Shown here piece after piece: positions 5,942 to 9,384 of a stretch of 9,384 bases of DNA. The translations under genes were made by a program, and so were the position numbers. The notes below the pieces were generated by a model. It saw nothing but the letters and a program-made list of their open reading frames with translations. It was not told the origin of the DNA and made no database searches. How positions within the stretch are numbered: the first letter of the stretch is position 1; each line of letters starts with the position of its first letter. Source of the DNA: an uncultured Bacilli bacterium (GTDB taxonomy: Bacteria > Bacillota_I > Bacilli_A > RF39 > UBA660). The stretch covers positions 1 to 9,384 of the forward strand of contig CANQHM010000046.1 in NCBI GenBank assembly GCA_947623845.1, given 5' to 3'.

Positions 5942-7750
5942 ATGAAAGAAAGAATAAAAGTAAGTCTTATGAGTATATGCAGTACATTAGCGATTGGGTT
6001 AAATGCGAAAATATTTTTTGAAACCTTAAAAAAGAGTGGCGCGTTGACAGATGCTTTTAACACTGGGTTGACAGCGGGCTTGTTTGGCACATTAATTTTA
6101 TTTATACTGCTTTATAGATTGTATTTATATAAAAAACCAGTAAAATCATCAGTAATCGCTGTATTAAGTGGCATCTTTAGCTTTTTAATGATTTTTGGTT
6201 TTAGTTATATGAGCTATGGAACCTCATTTTTAGTACTAGGAAATATATCTAAATTTTTGATGGCGACTTTACAGTTTTTAGGTTATTATTTTATCTTTAA
6301 TTATGGATTAAGTTTTTTGTTTAATTATTTAGATAAACATAAATTTAAAGATGTAAAAAATAAATTTGTTACCTATTTTAAAGAACATCCTTTTAAAGTA
6401 AGTATGATAATTATGTTAGTTTGTTGGGCACCTTATATTATAGCTTTCTATCCCATAATCTTATCACCAGATCCGAGTTTTCAAATTCGTCAGTTTTTTG
6501 GTATAAGAACGAAATATGCGGATTATGTTCCTCTTATTAGTGAAAAGATGCAAATAACTAATCATCATCCGGTAATTCATACGTTATTACTTGGTAGTTG
6601 TTTATTTCTAGGACATAAAATTGGAAATGATAATCTAGGGTTATTCTTATATAGTATTATACAAATAGGTATCTTAGCTAGTGTTTTAGCTTATTCACTT
6701 AAATATATGGTACAAGATATGAAAGTTAATGTTAAATGGGGTTTAATATGTTTAGCTATCTATGCTTTAGTACCAGTATTTCCTTTTTATGCAATGAGTG
6801 GGGTTAAGGATGTAATCTTCTCTAGTATGGTTATTCTTTATTTAATAATGTTACATAAAACTTTACATTTAGATAAGATAACTTTTAAAGAAGGTTTAAA
6901 ATTAGTATTAGTTATGTTACTCGTAATATTATTTAGAAATAATGGGTTATATGTAGTAGCATTATCATTTCCTTTCTTAATTCTTGTTAATAAGAGGGGA
7001 TGGAAACCATTATTAATTGTCTTGTTAATAACTTTAGGGTTATCCACAACTTATTCTAAAGTTATACTTCCTTATTTTAAAATAACTCCAGGTAGTATTA
7101 GAGAAATGTTATCTATTCCTTTTCAACAAACAGCAAGATTAGTAAAATATCATAGTGAAGATATTAGTGAGTACGATAAACAAGTAATTGATAAAGTTTT
7201 AGTTTATGATACTTTAAAAGATAGGTATGATCCTGAATTAGCAGATGATGTAAAGAATAAGTTTAATCCGAAGACTACAAAAGAAGATTTAAATGCTTAT
7301 TTTAAAGTATGGTTTAAAGGTTTATTAAAGCATCCTAATACTTATATTGATGCCACAGTAAATAATGTGTATGGATTCTTCTATCCTGAAAAAACTAATT
7401 GGTATATTTATCATAATTTTGATAAAAGAATTACTGATAATGGCTTTGATTATCACTATAATAATTTAGAATGGTTAAGAGATGGTTTAACTAGTTATGG
7501 AGAAACTTTCCCTTATATTCCTGTTTTAGGTTTAATTGTTAATATTGCGGTGAATACGTGGTTAGTATTTATCTTAATAGGGTATGCTATTTATAAAAAC
7601 TGGTATAAAGAATTAGTGTTATACTTACCAGCAGTGATATCAATACTTGTATGTGTCGCGGGCCCTGCCAATACCTATTATCGTTATGCCTTACCTTATA
7701 TTATGGCGATGCCATTAATGATTGGGTTTGTGTTAGAGCATCAAAAATAG
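5942..7750 (+). CDS. DUF6020-like polytopic membrane protein, possible GT-C-type glycosyltransferase
   Basis: This 602-residue integral membrane protein has roughly a dozen hydrophobic segments. A loop after about residue 172 carries SPDPSFQIRQF (175-185), followed by NHHPVIHT (207-214); these Asp/Gln and double-His motifs are characteristic of the DUF6020 family. A later hydrophilic region (about 380-490) holds IPFQQTARLV, LKHPNTYIDA and YGFFYPEK, also typical. The overall plan, with acidic residues in the first large outer loop and many helices, resembles GT-C enzymes that transfer sugars from polyprenyl-phosphate donors outside the membrane. That role is inferred and is supported by the gene 26 bases downstream, which should make such a donor. 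It begins a new transcript after the terminator at 5879. A transporter or flippase role for an envelope glycan is the main alternative. Membrane nature is certain; DUF6020 is likely; the enzymatic role is tentative. Confidence 0.75.
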   Translation: MKERIKVSLMSICSTLAIGLNAKIFFETLKKSGALTDAFNTGLTAGLFGTLILFILLYRLYLYKKPVKSSVIAVLSGIFSFLMIFGFSYMSYGTSFLVLGNISKFLMATLQFLGYYFIFNYGLSFLFNYLDKHKFKDVKNKFVTYFKEHPFKVSMIIMLVCWAPYIIAFYPIILSPDPSFQIRQFFGIRTKYADYVPLISEKMQITNHHPVIHTLLLGSCLFLGHKIGNDNLGLFLYSIIQIGILASVLAYSLKYMVQDMKVNVKWGLICLAIYALVPVFPFYAMSGVKDVIFSSMVILYLIMLHKTLHLDKITFKEGLKLVLVMLLVILFRNNGLYVVALSFPFLILVNKRGWKPLLIVLLITLGLSTTYSKVILPYFKITPGSIREMLSIPFQQTARLVKYHSEDISEYDKQVIDKVLVYDTLKDRYDPELADDVKNKFNPKTTKEDLNAYFKVWFKGLLKHPNTYIDATVNNVYGFFYPEKTNWYIYHNFDKRITDNGFDYHYNNLEWLRDGLTSYGETFPYIPVLGLIVNIAVNTWLVFILIGYAIYKNWYKELVLYLPAVISILVCVAGPANTYYRYALPYIMAMPLMIGFVLEHQK

Positions 7751-7756
7751 TATAAT
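7728..7756 (+). promoter_or_regulatory. Possible internal promoter before the GT2 gene
   Basis: TATAAT (7751-7756) begins right after the upstream TAG stop, with TTGTGT (7728-7733) 17 bp before it inside the end of the membrane-protein gene. A start near 7763 would leave about 14 nt of leader. TATAAT is not rare in such AT-rich DNA, so this is moderate evidence; readthrough from 5917 is also expected. Confidence 0.45.
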
Positions 7757-7764
7757 GAAGTTAT

Positions 7765-7771
7765 GAGGTGG
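7765..7771 (+). promoter_or_regulatory. Ribosome binding site fixing the start at 7777
   Basis: GAGGTGG at 7765-7771 precedes ATG 7777. A longer frame could begin at GTG 7768, but that GTG is part of the ribosome binding site itself, so the ATG is the real start. Confidence 0.85.
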
Positions 7772-7776
7772 ATTTA

Positions 7777-8700
7777 ATGAAAAAAATTGCAGTATTAATT
7801 CCTTGTTATAATGAAGCAAAGACGATTGCTAAAGTTGTAAAAGATTATAAGGAAGCTTTACCGGATGCCGATATTTATGTTTATGATAATAATTCAACAG
7901 ATGATACTGATAAGATTGCCAAAAAAGCGGGAGCTATTGTAAGATACGAATATCGTCAAGGGAAAGGTAATGTTATTAGAACCATGTTTAGAGAGATAGA
8001 TGCCGATTGTTATTTAATGATTGATGGGGATGATACATACCCTGCTGAAAACGCTAGGGAAATGTGTGACTTAATTTTAGATGGGAAAGCGGATATGGTG
8101 ATTGGCGATCGTTTATCTTCCACTTATTTTAAGGAAAATAAAAGACCATTCCATAACTTTGGGAATAGAATAGTTAGATGGTTAATTAATAAATTATTTA
8201 AAAATAATATTAAAGATATAATGACGGGGTATAGAGCATTTAGTTATGAATTTGTTAAAGGTTTTCCAGTATTATCTAAAGGTTTTGAAATAGAAACAGA
8301 AATGACGATTCATGCCGTTGATAAGAATTTTAAATTAGTAGAAATACCAGTATCTTATCGGGATCGACCAGAGGGTAGTGTATCTAAATTAAATACTTAT
8401 AGTGATGGATTAAAAGTTTTAAAAACTATTGCTTCTTTATTTAAAGAATATAAACCAGCAATGTTCTTTAATATATGTGCCTTTATATCATTACTAGTAG
8501 GAATAATTATTGGAATACCTGCTTATGCTGGTTACTTTGTCACAGGTTTAGTAGAAAAGTTTCCTAGTTTAATAGTTAGTTGTTTTGCTATAATGATAGC
8601 ATTACTATTCTTTGTTACCGGTTTAATATTACAAGTAATAGCTAAGAAACAAAAACAAAATTATGAATTATATTTAAACTTAATAAAGAAAGATAGATAA
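7777..8700 (+). CDS. Polyprenyl-phosphate glycosyltransferase, GT2 family (DPM1/ArnC/GtrB-like)
   Basis: This 307-residue enzyme probably moves a sugar from a nucleotide donor to a polyprenyl phosphate on the inner face of the membrane. The GT-A domain begins with IPCYNE (8-13), followed by YDNNSTDDT, the metal-binding DGDDTYP (D83, D85, D86), MTGYRAFS, FEIETEMT and the late RPEGSVSKL segment typical of dolichol-phosphate-mannose-synthase-like enzymes. Two C-terminal transmembrane helices (about 228-252 and 262-287) anchor it, as in ArnC- and GtrB-type proteins, and a Lys-rich tail follows. It sits 26 bases after the DUF6020-like membrane protein, a natural partner that could use the lipid-linked sugar outside the cell. 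The next gene starts two bases after its stop. Family and membrane topology are firm; the sugar is unknown. Confidence 0.9.
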   Translation: MKKIAVLIPCYNEAKTIAKVVKDYKEALPDADIYVYDNNSTDDTDKIAKKAGAIVRYEYRQGKGNVIRTMFREIDADCYLMIDGDDTYPAENAREMCDLILDGKADMVIGDRLSSTYFKENKRPFHNFGNRIVRWLINKLFKNNIKDIMTGYRAFSYEFVKGFPVLSKGFEIETEMTIHAVDKNFKLVEIPVSYRDRPEGSVSKLNTYSDGLKVLKTIASLFKEYKPAMFFNICAFISLLVGIIIGIPAYAGYFVTGLVEKFPSLIVSCFAIMIALLFFVTGLILQVIAKKQKQNYELYLNLIKKDR

Positions 8701-8702
8701 AT

Positions 8703-9296
8703 ATGTTAAAAGAAATAAGGAAGAAACAAGTATTAAATGTTTGTAAATCATTATTAGAAGATTATATTAATATTTTAACTAAAGAAGAAGTAGATATTAT
8801 TCAAAGAGTTTTAGATTCTAATTTAAGTTATGAAGAAGCTTATGATTTATTGATACCAATAGTAGAAAAAGTATGGAATTATGATTTAGCTAGTGGGGAA
8901 TATAAAGTAATATCATGGACGAAACATCCGACCTTTAAAGAAAGTAGTAAAGGGGTTATATTTGCAACGATTAGTAAGAAAGATGATATAATTACTTTTT
9001 GTGATGCAGTAGAGGGGATGGAATATGCCATAACTTTTAAATCTTTAATTGGAGCTTTAGAAAAAGATGGAGCGACTTTATTTGAAGATAAAGATAAAGT
9101 TAATGAATATACTTTAGCAGTTATTAAAGATAGAGCTATTAATTCTTATAATGGGGCGACGAAGCTTATAACACCTAGGGAATTAGTAGGAGAAAGAGAT
9201 ATCGATTATAAATCAAAACATAATGAATTAATATTAGATTTAAGATATGTTAAACAAATTGGGCCATATGTTAGAGAGGAAAAAAGGAGTTTATGA
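8703..9296 (+). CDS. Hypothetical protein, 197 residues
   Basis: I do not recognise this protein. It is soluble, with no signal peptide or membrane segment. Residues about 1-60 look helical and charged (LEDYINILTKEEVD, SYEEAYDLLIP); residues about 65-115 look beta-rich (YKVISWTKHP, GVIFATISKKDD); the C-terminal part is mixed and contains ITPRELVGERDIDY. No catalytic motif stands out. It starts two bases after the GT2 stop with no strong ribosome binding site, so it probably depends on coupling to the GT2 gene and belongs to the same transcript. It ends in TGA, overlapping the next ATG by four bases. Its place after two envelope-glycan genes does not by itself show a role in that pathway. Confidence 0.7.
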   Translation: MLKEIRKKQVLNVCKSLLEDYINILTKEEVDIIQRVLDSNLSYEEAYDLLIPIVEKVWNYDLASGEYKVISWTKHPTFKESSKGVIFATISKKDDIITFCDAVEGMEYAITFKSLIGALEKDGATLFEDKDKVNEYTLAVIKDRAINSYNGATKLITPRELVGERDIDYKSKHNELILDLRYVKQIGPYVREEKRSL

Positions 9297-9384
9297 AGAA
9301 TAATAAGATTGAGATATTTATTGATACCCAAAGTGATTATGTAAGTAATTATAATACAAAGATGTTAAATCCCGAATTAAAGAA
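9293..9384 (+). CDS. Start of a hypothetical gene, cut by the window edge
   Basis: Thirty codons are visible, beginning MKNNKIEIFIDTQSDYV and continuing with no stop to the last base. The ATG overlaps the previous TGA (ATGA at 9293-9296), and AAGGAG at 9284-9289 lies three bases upstream, a tight but usable spacing. The visible piece suggests a beta strand followed by a Tyr/Asn-rich stretch. It is too short to name a family. The overlap shows it is the next gene of the same operon. Confidence 0.65.
   Translation, partial: MKNNKIEIFIDTQSDYVSNYNTKMLNPELK

Noticed and set aside
6838..7047. Open frame on the minus strand, 69 codons
   Set aside because: It is antisense within the DUF6020-like gene and has Asn/Ile/Lys-rich composition without any domain.
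7768..7776. GTG start for the GT2 enzyme
   Set aside because: The GTG is part of GAGGTGG, the ribosome binding site of the ATG at 7777, and GT2 proteins normally begin a few residues before the first strand, as from 7777.

Overview
The window comes from a very AT-rich, Gram-positive-type bacterium. All genes lie on the + strand, start codons are mostly ATG behind AGGAG or GAGGTGG ribosome binding sites, and promoters look sigma-A-like. Tryptophan is always TGG, and one gene ends in TGA exactly where the next begins (ATGA overlap at 9293-9296), so the standard bacterial code fits better than the mycoplasma code. A membrane-anchored NlpC/P60 peptidase implies a peptidoglycan wall. A low-GC Bacillota member (Bacilli, or an RF39/Erysipelotrichia-like gut lineage) is my best guess; the lineage is inference, not proof.

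Layout. (1) 102-1568 is a cell-wall peptidase of NlpC/P60 type on a membrane anchor, ended by a hairpin terminator. (2) 1637-4225 is a tight three-gene operon with its own promoter and terminator. It encodes a Nudix (MutT-like) hydrolase, a 621-residue protein with a PUA/EVE-like N-terminus, a winged-helix-like region, a DUF3427-like domain and a C-terminal DUF3883 (PD-(D/E)XK-like) nuclease domain, and a MazG/PRA-PH-type NTP pyrophosphohydrolase. (3) 4324-5001 is an unrecognised membrane-anchored extracellular protein. (4) 5144-5866 is an HD-domain metal hydrolase. (5) 5942-8700 encodes a large polytopic DUF6020-like membrane protein and a polyprenyl-phosphate GT2 glycosyltransferase, followed by an unknown gene (8703-9296) and the start of another (from 9293, cut by the window edge).

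The most interesting unit is the three-gene operon. The central protein looks like a compact modification-dependent (type IV-like) restriction enzyme without a helicase motor. It is flanked by two different nucleotide-pool cleaning enzymes. No methyltransferase is present. A reasonable hypothesis is a defence or DNA-surveillance cassette in which the pool enzymes remove modified nucleotides while the nuclease attacks DNA that contains them. The DUF6020-like/GT2 pair fits lipid-linked sugar synthesis and transfer onto an envelope polymer.

Regulation is compact. Gene groups are separated by short gaps in which a terminator hairpin is followed immediately by, or overlaps, the next promoter. Several promoters share the extended -10 sequence TGGTATAAT, and predicted 5' leaders are only about 13-20 nt. 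No tRNA, rRNA, CRISPR array, insertion sequence or riboswitch was seen. No gene-free stretch exceeds 142 bases.
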